NCBI GenBank assembly: GCA_963521185.1
Contig: CAUQTV010000001.1
Coordinates: 829,641-893,640 of the forward strand
Length of the DNA: 64,000 bases
Direction: 5' to 3'
DNA from: Enterobacter_D sp963521185
GTDB lineage: Bacteria; Pseudomonadota; Gammaproteobacteria; Enterobacterales; Enterobacteriaceae
Shown here: positions 9,133-16,658 of the stretch, piece after piece
How positions within the stretch are numbered: the stretch's first letter is position 1
Layout of the letters: each line of letters begins with the position of its first letter
Notes under the pieces: generated by a model
Seen by the model: the letters and a program-made list of their open reading frames with translations, nothing else
The model's database searches: none
Told to the model about the DNA's origin: nothing
Position numbers and translations under genes: made by a program

Positions 9133-10047
9133 ATGATTGTTCGTCCTCAACAGCACTGGCTTGCACGTATTTTTGTCTGGCACGGTTCGGTGCTCTCCAA
9201 GATTTTTTCCCGGCTGTTGCTCAATTTACTGCTCTCAGTGGCGGTGATTCTTATGCTGCCGTGGTATAGCTCACTCGGCATTAAGCTGACGGTGGCACCG
9301 TTCAGCATTCTCGGTGTGGCGATTGCCATTTTCCTCGGCTTTCGTAATAACGCCTGCTATGCGCGTTACACCGAAGCGCGTCTGCTGTGGGGCCAGTTGG
9401 TCATTGCCTCGCGGTCACTGCTGCGGGAAGTGAAAACCACGCTGCCGGATAACGACGCGCGTCATGAATTTGTGCGTTTACAAATCGCCTTTGCGCACTG
9501 TATGCGCATGACGTTGCGGCGCAAACCGCAGGCGGAAACGCTTGCACGCTACCTGAGCGAGCCACATCTGACGCGGGTGCTCAATGCACATGCACCGGCC
9601 AATCAGATCCTGTTGCTGATGGGGGAGTGGCTTGCGAAACACCGCGCCGATGGGCAGCTTTCCGATATTCTCTTTCACAGCTTTAACAACCGTTTGAATG
9701 ACATGTCGGCGGTGCTATCGGGCTGTGAGCGCATCGCGAATACTCCGCTGCCGTTTGCCTACTCGCTCATTCTGCACCGCACGGTTTACCTGTTCTGCAT
9801 CATGCTGCCATTTGCTTTAGTGGTGGATTTGCACTACATGACACCTTTCGTCTCGGTACTTATCTCCTATACTTTTATTTCGCTGGATGCGCTGGCCGAG
9901 GAACTCGAAGATCCTTTTGGCGAAGAGGATAACGATTTACCGCTGGACGCCATATGTAACGCCCTTGAAATTGATTTGTTGCAGATGAATGATGAGGAGT
10001 GTCTGCCCGCCAAAATGCAGCCGGATAAGTATTACCTGCTGACGTAA
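9133..10047 (+). CDS. yneE: Bestrophin-like chloride channel family protein
   Basis: Member of the bestrophin/UPF0187 family of pentameric inner-membrane anion channels. 304 residues, the length of E. coli YneE, with matching landmarks: FLGFRNNACYARY near the first membrane segments and SLDALAEELEDPFGEEDNDL near the C-terminus. I chose ATG 9133 (MIVRPQQHW) because it matches the E. coli N-terminus; a TTG at 9112 is in frame but has no ribosome site. Physiological role in bacteria is not settled. Neighbour of uxaB as in E. coli. Confidence 0.92.
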   Translation: MIVRPQQHWLARIFVWHGSVLSKIFSRLLLNLLLSVAVILMLPWYSSLGIKLTVAPFSILGVAIAIFLGFRNNACYARYTEARLLWGQLVIASRSLLREVKTTLPDNDARHEFVRLQIAFAHCMRMTLRRKPQAETLARYLSEPHLTRVLNAHAPANQILLLMGEWLAKHRADGQLSDILFHSFNNRLNDMSAVLSGCERIANTPLPFAYSLILHRTVYLFCIMLPFALVVDLHYMTPFVSVLISYTFISLDALAEELEDPFGEEDNDLPLDAICNALEIDLLQMNDEECLPAKMQPDKYYLLT

Positions 10048-10114
10048 CAGAGCCTTAAGAAGATTGTTAAGCTTTACTCTGTTTAATGGCTGAAACTCAC
10101 CTCTGGAGGGACTC

Positions 10115-10213
10115 ATGATGGAAAGAATTGTTCAGATGATTGTGGTGCTCGTTGCCTGTGTCGCGCTGTTTGCCACCGCGTACGATCTCTCTTTTGTCAC
10201 TGAATTGCCGTGA
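10115..10213 (+). CDS. Small membrane protein, 32 residues
   Basis: Short open frame starting MMERIVQMIVVLVACVALFA and ending VTELP. It is preceded by GGAGGG at 10105-10110, which suits either ATG (10115 or 10118), and followed within 9 bases by a GC-rich hairpin with a T run. Residues 7-22 form one hydrophobic helix flanked by charged residues, as in known enterobacterial small membrane proteins. I do not recognise the family. It may be read through from yneE, whose stop is 67 bp upstream. Ribosome site, hydrophobic profile and private terminator together make a real gene likely. Confidence 0.6.
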   Translation: MMERIVQMIVVLVACVALFATAYDLSFVTELP

Positions 10214-10221
10214 CGGCGACA

Positions 10222-10257
10222 GACCGGGGGCGCTCGCCCCTGGTTTACCTCTTTTTT
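10222..10257 (+). terminator. Intrinsic terminator after the small membrane protein
   Basis: GC-rich hairpin with arms ACCGGGGGCG and CGCCCCTGGT, followed by TTTACCTCTTTTTT. It also overlaps the end of the convergent MocR gene and may serve it weakly. Confidence 0.75.
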
Positions 10258-11653
10258 ATGCCAGCAACGCCAGCGTTTCCTGCCTGGCCGTTTGCAATAA
10301 CCCGATAGCTTCCTCCCGGGAACGAATAGTGGTATAGCCAATAATCAAACCATAGCGTTTTTGCGCAAGGCTGTACCATTCGGACAACGGGCTAACCTGC
10401 AACTGATGACGTTGCCAGATCTGCGCAATGGCGCTGTCCTGCGTGCCGGTGCGTAAAAAGGCGATGACATGCATTCCCCCATCGTTTATCTCAAAATCAA
10501 ACCGTTGCGGATAGACGATCTCAAGCGCCTCGATCACCCATTGTCTTCGCTGCGGATACAACGCACGCATTTTTTTCAAATGCTTAAAGAAATGGCCTTC
10601 GGCCAGAAACGAGGTCAGGATTTTTTGTGTTAATACCGGCTGACCATTTTCAGTGATCTCACCGATTTGCTGAAATTTCGCCAGCGTTTCGCGAGGCATC
10701 ACGATATAACTGATGCGCAGTGCGGGCATGATGGTTTTGCTAAAAGTACCGGTATAGATCACCCGATCATCCACGTCCAGGCTTTTGAGCGCGGGTAAAA
10801 CCTTACGCGTATAATGAAACTCGCCGTCGTAATCATCTTCAATAATCCACGCGCTACGATCTTTTGCCCATGCCAGCAACTGGTGCTTGCGCGGCAATGA
10901 GAGCGTGACAGCCAGCGGGCTTTGGTGTGTTGGCGTGACCATCACAAATCGGGCATCTGCGTGATAACGCAGCAGGTAATCAATATCCATTCCCTGCCTG
11001 TCAACCGGGATGTAGTAGAGATGCCTGACGTTGCGTTTGAGCAGGCTTTTACCAAAAAAATAGCCCGGATCTTCATACAGCACTTTGTCATTTTCTGCCG
11101 CGAGCGTATCGAGGATCAGCGTCAGACTGTGCCGATAGCCGTTAGTGATGAAAATCTGATCGGCCGTGCAGTTCAATCCGCGTGAAATATTGACGTAGCG
11201 GGCAATCGCCTCCCGTAGCGGGTAATAACCCATAACGGGCGGATTAGTCATGTCAGCCGGGCGCATTGAGCGAACGGATTTGCCCGAAAGGAGCAGCCAT
11301 TTTTTATACGGAAACGCGTCCAGTGACGGCACACCGAGACGAAAATAGCCGGCTTTATCGCGGATATTCATGATTGCGGCCTGTTGCTCGTCTTCGCTAT
11401 TCACCGTGACGGGAGGCGACGTTTCGTTATGATGAATTTTCAGCTCGGCATTCACTCGCGTGCCTTGTGCACCGTGACTGGTCAAATAGCCCTCGCCAAT
11501 CAAAATGGCATACGCCGCTTCCACCGTTTTCCGCGCGACGCCCAGCTCCTCCGCCAGCACACGGATAGACGGGACCTTCTCGCCGGGCTTGAGCAGGCCC
11601 GTGAGAATGTGTTGCCGATAACGCGCATAAATCGCCTGATACCCCAGTTTCAT
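10256..11653 (-). CDS. MocR-family (GntR/aminotransferase) transcriptional regulator
   Basis: 465 residues with an N-terminal GntR-type winged helix (about 5-75, KVPSIRVLAEELGVARKTVE) fused to a class I aminotransferase-like domain. The likely PLP-binding lysine is in YTGTFSKTIMPALRI. MocR proteins such as PdxR sense PLP or amino-compound adducts. It is divergent from the AhpD-like gene at 11745 across 91 bp, so that gene is the natural candidate target; this is inference. No pdxST genes are nearby, so PdxR itself is not claimed. Confidence 0.9.
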   Translation of the reverse strand: MKLGYQAIYARYRQHILTGLLKPGEKVPSIRVLAEELGVARKTVEAAYAILIGEGYLTSHGAQGTRVNAELKIHHNETSPPVTVNSEDEQQAAIMNIRDKAGYFRLGVPSLDAFPYKKWLLLSGKSVRSMRPADMTNPPVMGYYPLREAIARYVNISRGLNCTADQIFITNGYRHSLTLILDTLAAENDKVLYEDPGYFFGKSLLKRNVRHLYYIPVDRQGMDIDYLLRYHADARFVMVTPTHQSPLAVTLSLPRKHQLLAWAKDRSAWIIEDDYDGEFHYTRKVLPALKSLDVDDRVIYTGTFSKTIMPALRISYIVMPRETLAKFQQIGEITENGQPVLTQKILTSFLAEGHFFKHLKKMRALYPQRRQWVIEALEIVYPQRFDFEINDGGMHVIAFLRTGTQDSAIAQIWQRHQLQVSPLSEWYSLAQKRYGLIIGYTTIRSREEAIGLLQTARQETLALLA

Positions 11654-11744
11654 GTCCTACCTGTTTTGTTTGGTTTTGTATCTTTTTCCTGCGCCATAGC
11701 GGTTTACTATAGCGCGGGTCAACTTAACAAACGAGGAGTATGAA

Positions 11745-12224
11745 ATGAGCACTCGCGTAAACCATTTTCAGACCGTACCGTCCCTGATTAAAACCCTGTC
11801 CGATGCCAGCATGGCCTCGCATAAATCCTCTCTGGATGGCACGATCAAAAATCTGGTAGAGATCCGCGCATCACAACTGAATGGCTGTGCTTTTTGTCTT
11901 GATATGCATGTTAAGCAGGGCAAGCTGCGCGGTGAACGTGAATTGCGTCTCTATCATCTCAGCATCTGGCGCGAATCGCCGCTGTTTTCGGCAAAAGAGA
12001 AAGCGGCGCTGGCCCTGACCGAGGCATTGACCCGTATCAGCGATGGCGGTGTTAGCGACGAACTTTATCGCGCCACGCAGGCACATTTCAGTGAGGTTGA
12101 AATTTCCGAACTGGCATTTGCGATTGCCACCATCAATGCATGGAATCGTCTGCAAATTTTATCGCAGATGCTGCCTGGCTCGCAGGATAAAGCCTACGGA
12201 CTGGATCGTGCCAATCTGGAATAA
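11745..12224 (+). CDS. Carboxymuconolactone decarboxylase / AhpD-like protein
   Basis: 159 residues of the CMD/AhpD fold. The redox motif is CAFCLDMHVKQ (CxxC followed by His), as in alkylhydroperoxidase AhpD-type proteins, which use the cysteine pair to reduce peroxides. The start has GAGGAG at 11733-11738 with good spacing. Divergent from a MocR regulator. Substrate unknown; members of this family range from true peroxidases to uncharacterised stress proteins. Confidence 0.88.
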   Translation: MSTRVNHFQTVPSLIKTLSDASMASHKSSLDGTIKNLVEIRASQLNGCAFCLDMHVKQGKLRGERELRLYHLSIWRESPLFSAKEKAALALTEALTRISDGGVSDELYRATQAHFSEVEISELAFAIATINAWNRLQILSQMLPGSQDKAYGLDRANLE

Positions 12225-12234
12225 CTGAACAGCG

Positions 12235-12258
12235 GAAGAAAAGGGGCCAGCGGCCCCT
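12235..12258 (-). terminator. Terminator of the chemoreceptor gene at 12268
   Basis: AGGGGCC-AGC-GGCCCCT stem-loop at 12242-12258. On the minus strand it is followed by TTTTCTTCC, so it ends the leftward transcript. Confidence 0.75.
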
Positions 12259-12267
12259 GATTAACAC

Positions 12268-13836
12268 TTATTGCGTCTGAAGCTGGAAATAGCGCACCGA
12301 GTCGCGCAGGTGCTCACTTTGCTCGGTCATTGAGTGTGCCGCCACGGCGGCTTGTTCAACCAGCGCGGCGTTTTGCTGGGTCACCTGATCCATCTGTTCA
12401 ATGGCGACACTGATTTCACGAATGCCCTGATGCTGCTCATTCGACGCCGAAGAGATTTCCGCCACAATGCTGGTCACTTTATTCACCGAGCTGACAATGT
12501 CTTCCATCGCGCGACTGGCGGTATCCGCATAGCGTGAACCCTCGGTGATTTTCTCTACCGTGCCATCAATAAGCGATTTGATCTCTTTGGCGGCATCTGC
12601 GCTTTTTTGCGCCAGATTGCGCACTTCACCCGCCACGACGGCAAAGCCTTTACCTTGCTCACCGGCGCGCGCAGCTTCGACCGCAGCGTTCAGCGCCAGA
12701 ATATTGGTCTGGAAGGCGATCCCTTCGATGACCGAGATAATATCGACGATCTTCTGCGAGCTGTCGGAAATCTGATGCATGCGCGAAAGCATATCATGCA
12801 CCTCTTTCCCGCCTTTCACCGCCGTTTGCGAGGTCTGGCGCGCCAGTTCGCTGGCTTTGTGCGCATTCTCGGCGTTGCTCTTCACGTTCTCGGTGATCTG
12901 CTGCATGTTGGCCGACGTCTGTACCAGTGACGCAGCCTGTTCTTCCGTGCGCTGTGACAGGTCGCTGTTGCCCATCGCAATTTCACTGGCAGCCAGCGAA
13001 ATAGATTCGCTGCCGGTAATAATACCGTGAATGATCTCCGCCAGCCTGGCGTTCATAAATTTAATTGTCGCCAGCAAACTCTTCTGGTCGTTTTCACGCA
13101 GTGCAATATCCGTATCCAGTTTGCCTGCGGCAATTTGGTTCATAATGGTGACCGCATAACCCGGTTCGCCACCCAGTTGACGTGAAAGGCTGCGCGAAAT
13201 CGTCAGGGCGATAAAACCGGTCGCGATCAGTGCCAGAATGAGTAAACCGCTGAGCATATACAACGCATGTTTATATCCCGCTTCAGCGCTTTCACCAGCA
13301 CGATCGCCAATGGCAATTTCCATATCGACCAGCGTAGCCAAATCTTTCATCAGTTGCGTACGATATTTCGCGGATACCGCGCCGCTAATTTTTGACGCTT
13401 CATCCAGTCGCTCAGCGTTAACCGCCTCGACGACTTTGCCATTCACATCGACAAACTGCTGAAAGTTATCGACCACGGTGGCAAACAGCGCTTGCATCTC
13501 TTTTGGCGTGTCATTCAACTGACGCGCATAGCGTTTTTGTGCGTTCAGGAAAATATCCTGATTTTGCAGCAGTTCCAGACGATGCTTTTCACGATCCTGT
13601 GCGGTTTGTGAGGTGATGTACTGGATCTGTTGCAGACGCATTTCCGACAATACACCCCGCATTTCAAGGGTATAGCGAATACCCGGCATACGGTTTTCAC
13701 GGTATTTATCGATATGCCCATTACTGGCGTTGAGCTGGTAAATCGCCACCACGCCGAGCAGTAACATCATGACGATGAGAATAAAGAATCCGGTTAGAAG
13801 TTTGGTTAACACCGTTGACTGCGCAAATTTTTTCAT
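12268..13836 (-). CDS. Methyl-accepting chemotaxis protein (TarH-type)
   Basis: Transmembrane chemoreceptor of 522 residues. Membrane segments at about 10-32 and 190-212 enclose a periplasmic four-helix ligand domain; a HAMP domain and a signalling domain follow, with tip FQTNILALNAAVEAARAGEQ. It ends SVRYFQLQTQ, again without the CheR-binding pentapeptide. A sigma-28-like promoter lies 32 bp upstream, fitting co-expression with flagella. Ligand unknown. Confidence 0.94.
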   Translation of the reverse strand: MKKFAQSTVLTKLLTGFFILIVMMLLLGVVAIYQLNASNGHIDKYRENRMPGIRYTLEMRGVLSEMRLQQIQYITSQTAQDREKHRLELLQNQDIFLNAQKRYARQLNDTPKEMQALFATVVDNFQQFVDVNGKVVEAVNAERLDEASKISGAVSAKYRTQLMKDLATLVDMEIAIGDRAGESAEAGYKHALYMLSGLLILALIATGFIALTISRSLSRQLGGEPGYAVTIMNQIAAGKLDTDIALRENDQKSLLATIKFMNARLAEIIHGIITGSESISLAASEIAMGNSDLSQRTEEQAASLVQTSANMQQITENVKSNAENAHKASELARQTSQTAVKGGKEVHDMLSRMHQISDSSQKIVDIISVIEGIAFQTNILALNAAVEAARAGEQGKGFAVVAGEVRNLAQKSADAAKEIKSLIDGTVEKITEGSRYADTASRAMEDIVSSVNKVTSIVAEISSASNEQHQGIREISVAIEQMDQVTQQNAALVEQAAVAAHSMTEQSEHLRDSVRYFQLQTQ

Positions 13837-13867
13837 GACATAAGCTTTCTTATAAAAGGTAAGGGTA

Positions 13868-13894
13868 TTAACGGCATAAACCTAAAAAGGTTGA
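13868..13894 (-). promoter_or_regulatory. Sigma-28 (FliA) type promoter of chemoreceptor gene
   Basis: On the minus strand TCAA-N15-GCCGTTAA against the flagellar consensus TAAA-N15-GCCGATAA: 3 of 4 and 7 of 8 matches with exact spacing. Confidence 0.72.
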
Positions 13895-14213
13895 TTAATT
13901 AAGGTGATCTTTATCACATATTGCGGCGTTAAATTTGGGCTGTAAAAATTGCGTTCTCATTGGTTTGAAACGATGTTTTAGCAATGTGTTGATACTGTAA
14001 TAAATTTGCCATAAGGGGAAATTTTGTTTTAGTCAGTTTTTTCTTACGGGAAATGCAATGGGTATCCGCCCGAAAAGCGAGACGCTTGCACGTGAATTTC
14101 CCGGTGATACGAACAAACTGAAAAGCAGGTCTGCATCAGCCCAGGTATATTCTGCTAAAGAATCACACTATTATGTGCTTAACTTAAGGGAAAGGATGTC
14201 AGGAGGAAGGCCT

Positions 14214-15773
14214 GTGAATGTCGGTAAACATATCTCGGGCGCATTGGCGCTTAATTCCTCCCTTGGGCGTAGCATTGCGCTTTTTATGGGAGGACTGCTT
14301 ATTGCCGGGCTGGCGACCAGCGCCTGGACGCTCAACCGATCGTGGGAACGCTCGGTTGAAGAGACGGAGCGCAGCGCCATCAACCTGTCGATCTCCCAGG
14401 CTCGCCAGGCGGAAGACACCTTCCTCCAGGCTGAACTGGCGCTGCGGGATATCCGGCGTAACGTGCCACAGCAGGGCATCGATGGCATGGATCAGCCTAA
14501 ATTCAACCGGTATCTTGCCGAGATAAAAGAGCGCTTGCCGCAGCTGCATGGGCTTTTTGTCTATGATTCGCAGGGCTTTATGCGCGTCACCTCGTTTGGA
14601 AAGCTGCCCGCTATTGCCAATAACGCCGACCGGGAATATTTCACCTATCACCGGATTAACGGCCACGGCAGCATCCATATCGGTCACGTCATTCGCAGCC
14701 GCTCAACCGGCGATTTGATTATTCCCGTATCGTTACGCCTGAATGATGCCTACGGTGGTTTTGCCGGGGTAGCGCTGGCGACCATCAAGATTGACTATTT
14801 TCGTCACTTCTACAGCTATTTTGAACTAGGCGATCGCGATTTGCTGGCGATCATGAGCACCGACGGAACCGCGCTGTATGTACGGCCGTTTGATGATGAC
14901 GTGATTAACCGTAACCTGTCGAAAAGCCCGCTGTTTACCCGCGAGTTAACCCATCAGGACAGGGGAAATGCAACATGGTATTCCACCATTGATCACGTCG
15001 AACGTATTTTTGGATTTGCCCGCCTGGAACGTTATCCGCTGGTCGTTGCAGCCGGTTACGACAAACCAGCGCTGTGGAATAAGTGGTTAAAAGACAGCCT
15101 GCCGGATATCCTCCTCAACGCGGTGCTGCTGCTCGGTACGCTGATTATGGGTGCGTTAATTTTCCGTCAGGTGCGCATGAACGTGCGCGATCAGACCGAA
15201 CTGACCATGCTGCGTGATGAACTAACCAGTATTAACCATACTTTACAGACCATGGCCCTGGCCGACGGTCTGACCGGTCTGGCGAACCGCCGCCAGTTTG
15301 ATTTATTCCTCGCACAGGCGTTAAAAACCTCGGCCAACAACCGCCGTTCTGTGTCGCTGATCATGCTGGACATCGACTACTTCAAACGCTTTAACGACCA
15401 TTACGGTCACGTGGCAGGCGATAACTGCCTGCGCCAGGTCGGTGAAATTTTAATGCGATTGAACCTGCGTCAGACCGATCTCATTGCGCGCTATGGCGGT
15501 GAAGAGTTTGCCATTGTGCTGCCCGATACCGATCTGCGGGAAGCGTTTATGCTGGCGCAGAATGCTGTCGATGCGGTGCGCTATGCGCGAATTCCCCACG
15601 CGTATTCATCCACCGGCCGCAAAACCGTGACCATTAGCGCGGGCTGCTTTAGCCTGGTAGGAACCGGCAGCGATGATGATGCGCGCATGATCAAGGAAGG
15701 GGCTGACTCGGCGCTGTATGCGGCGAAGATGAAAGGGCGCGACCGTGCGATTGTGGTCACGCCGCTGGATTAA
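14214..15773 (+). CDS. Diguanylate cyclase with periplasmic Cache sensor
   Basis: Predicted membrane c-di-GMP synthase, 519 residues from GTG 14214. I chose that start because AGGAGG (14201-14206) precedes it by seven bases; ATG 14196 and ATG 14058 are in frame and would add 6 or 52 residues. Order: membrane segment at about 20-40, double-Cache-like periplasmic region to about 295, second membrane segment at about 300-325, GGDEF domain with ARYGGEEFAIVL and inhibitory RxxD site (RQTD). Its stop overlaps that of the convergent acetyltransferase gene by four bases. Ligand unknown; Cache domains commonly bind small organic acids or amino acids. Confidence 0.9.
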   Translation: MNVGKHISGALALNSSLGRSIALFMGGLLIAGLATSAWTLNRSWERSVEETERSAINLSISQARQAEDTFLQAELALRDIRRNVPQQGIDGMDQPKFNRYLAEIKERLPQLHGLFVYDSQGFMRVTSFGKLPAIANNADREYFTYHRINGHGSIHIGHVIRSRSTGDLIIPVSLRLNDAYGGFAGVALATIKIDYFRHFYSYFELGDRDLLAIMSTDGTALYVRPFDDDVINRNLSKSPLFTRELTHQDRGNATWYSTIDHVERIFGFARLERYPLVVAAGYDKPALWNKWLKDSLPDILLNAVLLLGTLIMGALIFRQVRMNVRDQTELTMLRDELTSINHTLQTMALADGLTGLANRRQFDLFLAQALKTSANNRRSVSLIMLDIDYFKRFNDHYGHVAGDNCLRQVGEILMRLNLRQTDLIARYGGEEFAIVLPDTDLREAFMLAQNAVDAVRYARIPHAYSSTGRKTVTISAGCFSLVGTGSDDDARMIKEGADSALYAAKMKGRDRAIVVTPLD

Positions 15774-16195
15774 ACGGGGTTAAGCGCTTTGGTTAAATAA
15801 TGACGGGAATGCCCTGCGGACGGAAAATCCGGCAGGGTCATTTGCCGCGCGTAACCCAGCTTTTCGTAAAACGGCAGCGCCTGAAAACTGAAGGTATCCA
15901 CCAGCGCATTCTGGCAGCCTTTACCGGCGGCAAAACGTTCAGCGGCACGCATTAATTTTCCGCCAATTCCTTTGCTTCGGACGTCTTCACTGACCCATAA
16001 ATATTGGATTGTCAGCCAGTCCTCGCGACGTTGAGCAATTAGCCCTCCCAGCATTTTGCCGCTGTCATCGCGATGATAAATACCGATATCGCCCCAGCGT
16101 GCCATATCAATATAGGGTTGATTATAACGACGCAGTCCGACAAAGAGTTCGGCTTTGTCGTGCTCAGTGATTGCCTCTTTCACAATGAAATCCAT
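15770..16195 (-). CDS. GNAT-family N-acetyltransferase
   Basis: 141 residues with the GNAT core. Acetyl-CoA binding motif A is LWVSEDVRSKGIGGKLM (R/QxxGxG/A form), and the C-terminal motif B is LPFYEKLGYARQMTLPDFP. No fused domain or substrate clue. Convergent with the diguanylate cyclase, sharing four bases at the stops. Confidence 0.88.
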   Translation of the reverse strand: MDFIVKEAITEHDKAELFVGLRRYNQPYIDMARWGDIGIYHRDDSGKMLGGLIAQRREDWLTIQYLWVSEDVRSKGIGGKLMRAAERFAAGKGCQNALVDTFSFQALPFYEKLGYARQMTLPDFPSAGHSRHYLTKALNPV

Positions 16196-16334
16196 GTTTA
16201 TGTTCTCTTATTGTAAGTTGTTGCCTCTTTTTTATAACAGATGCGCAGTGTCAATTCGACTGCGGCGACCAGGGATTGCATTACCTCGCGGCGGGCAGTA
16301 AGGTGGGCGGAATTTTCATTTTTGTGGATCCACC

Positions 16335-16610
16335 ATGGCAGAACATCTTTCTAAAGATCCGTTGCACGGCGTCACCCTTGAAGCCTTACTCACCGAACTG
16401 GTCTCGCGTTATGGATGGGAAACGCTGGCTGAGCGCATCAACATTAACTGCTTTAAAAAAGATCCGAGCATCAAGTCGAGCCTGAAGTTTTTGCGTCGTA
16501 CGCCGTGGGCGCGAAAAGAAGTGGAAGATCTTTATATTAATTCGCTGGACGACACGCCCGCCAATAATGCGCCAGCCTCCGGCGACGATCCGTGGTCTAA
16601 CTGGAAATAA
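16335..16610 (+). CDS. VF530-family protein (DUF2132)
   Basis: 91-residue protein matching the VF530 family, small helical proteins with a double helix-hairpin fold. The visible family pattern is KDPLHGVTLEALLTELV near the N-terminus and CFKKDPSIKSSLKFLRRTPW in the middle. DNA binding has been proposed for the family but not shown here. Single gene with no operon partner; the ribosome site is weak. Confidence 0.85.
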   Translation: MAEHLSKDPLHGVTLEALLTELVSRYGWETLAERININCFKKDPSIKSSLKFLRRTPWARKEVEDLYINSLDDTPANNAPASGDDPWSNWK

Positions 16611-16658
16611 CAAGGAATAAACATCCCTGGCGCTAACCGGGGATGTTTTAGGGGAACA

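Noticed and set aside
14058..14213. Longest start for the Cache-type diguanylate cyclase
   Set aside because: No ribosome site at 14058, while AGGAGG stands seven bases before GTG 14214; the extra residues do not look like a signal or domain. Kept as an alternative in the entry.
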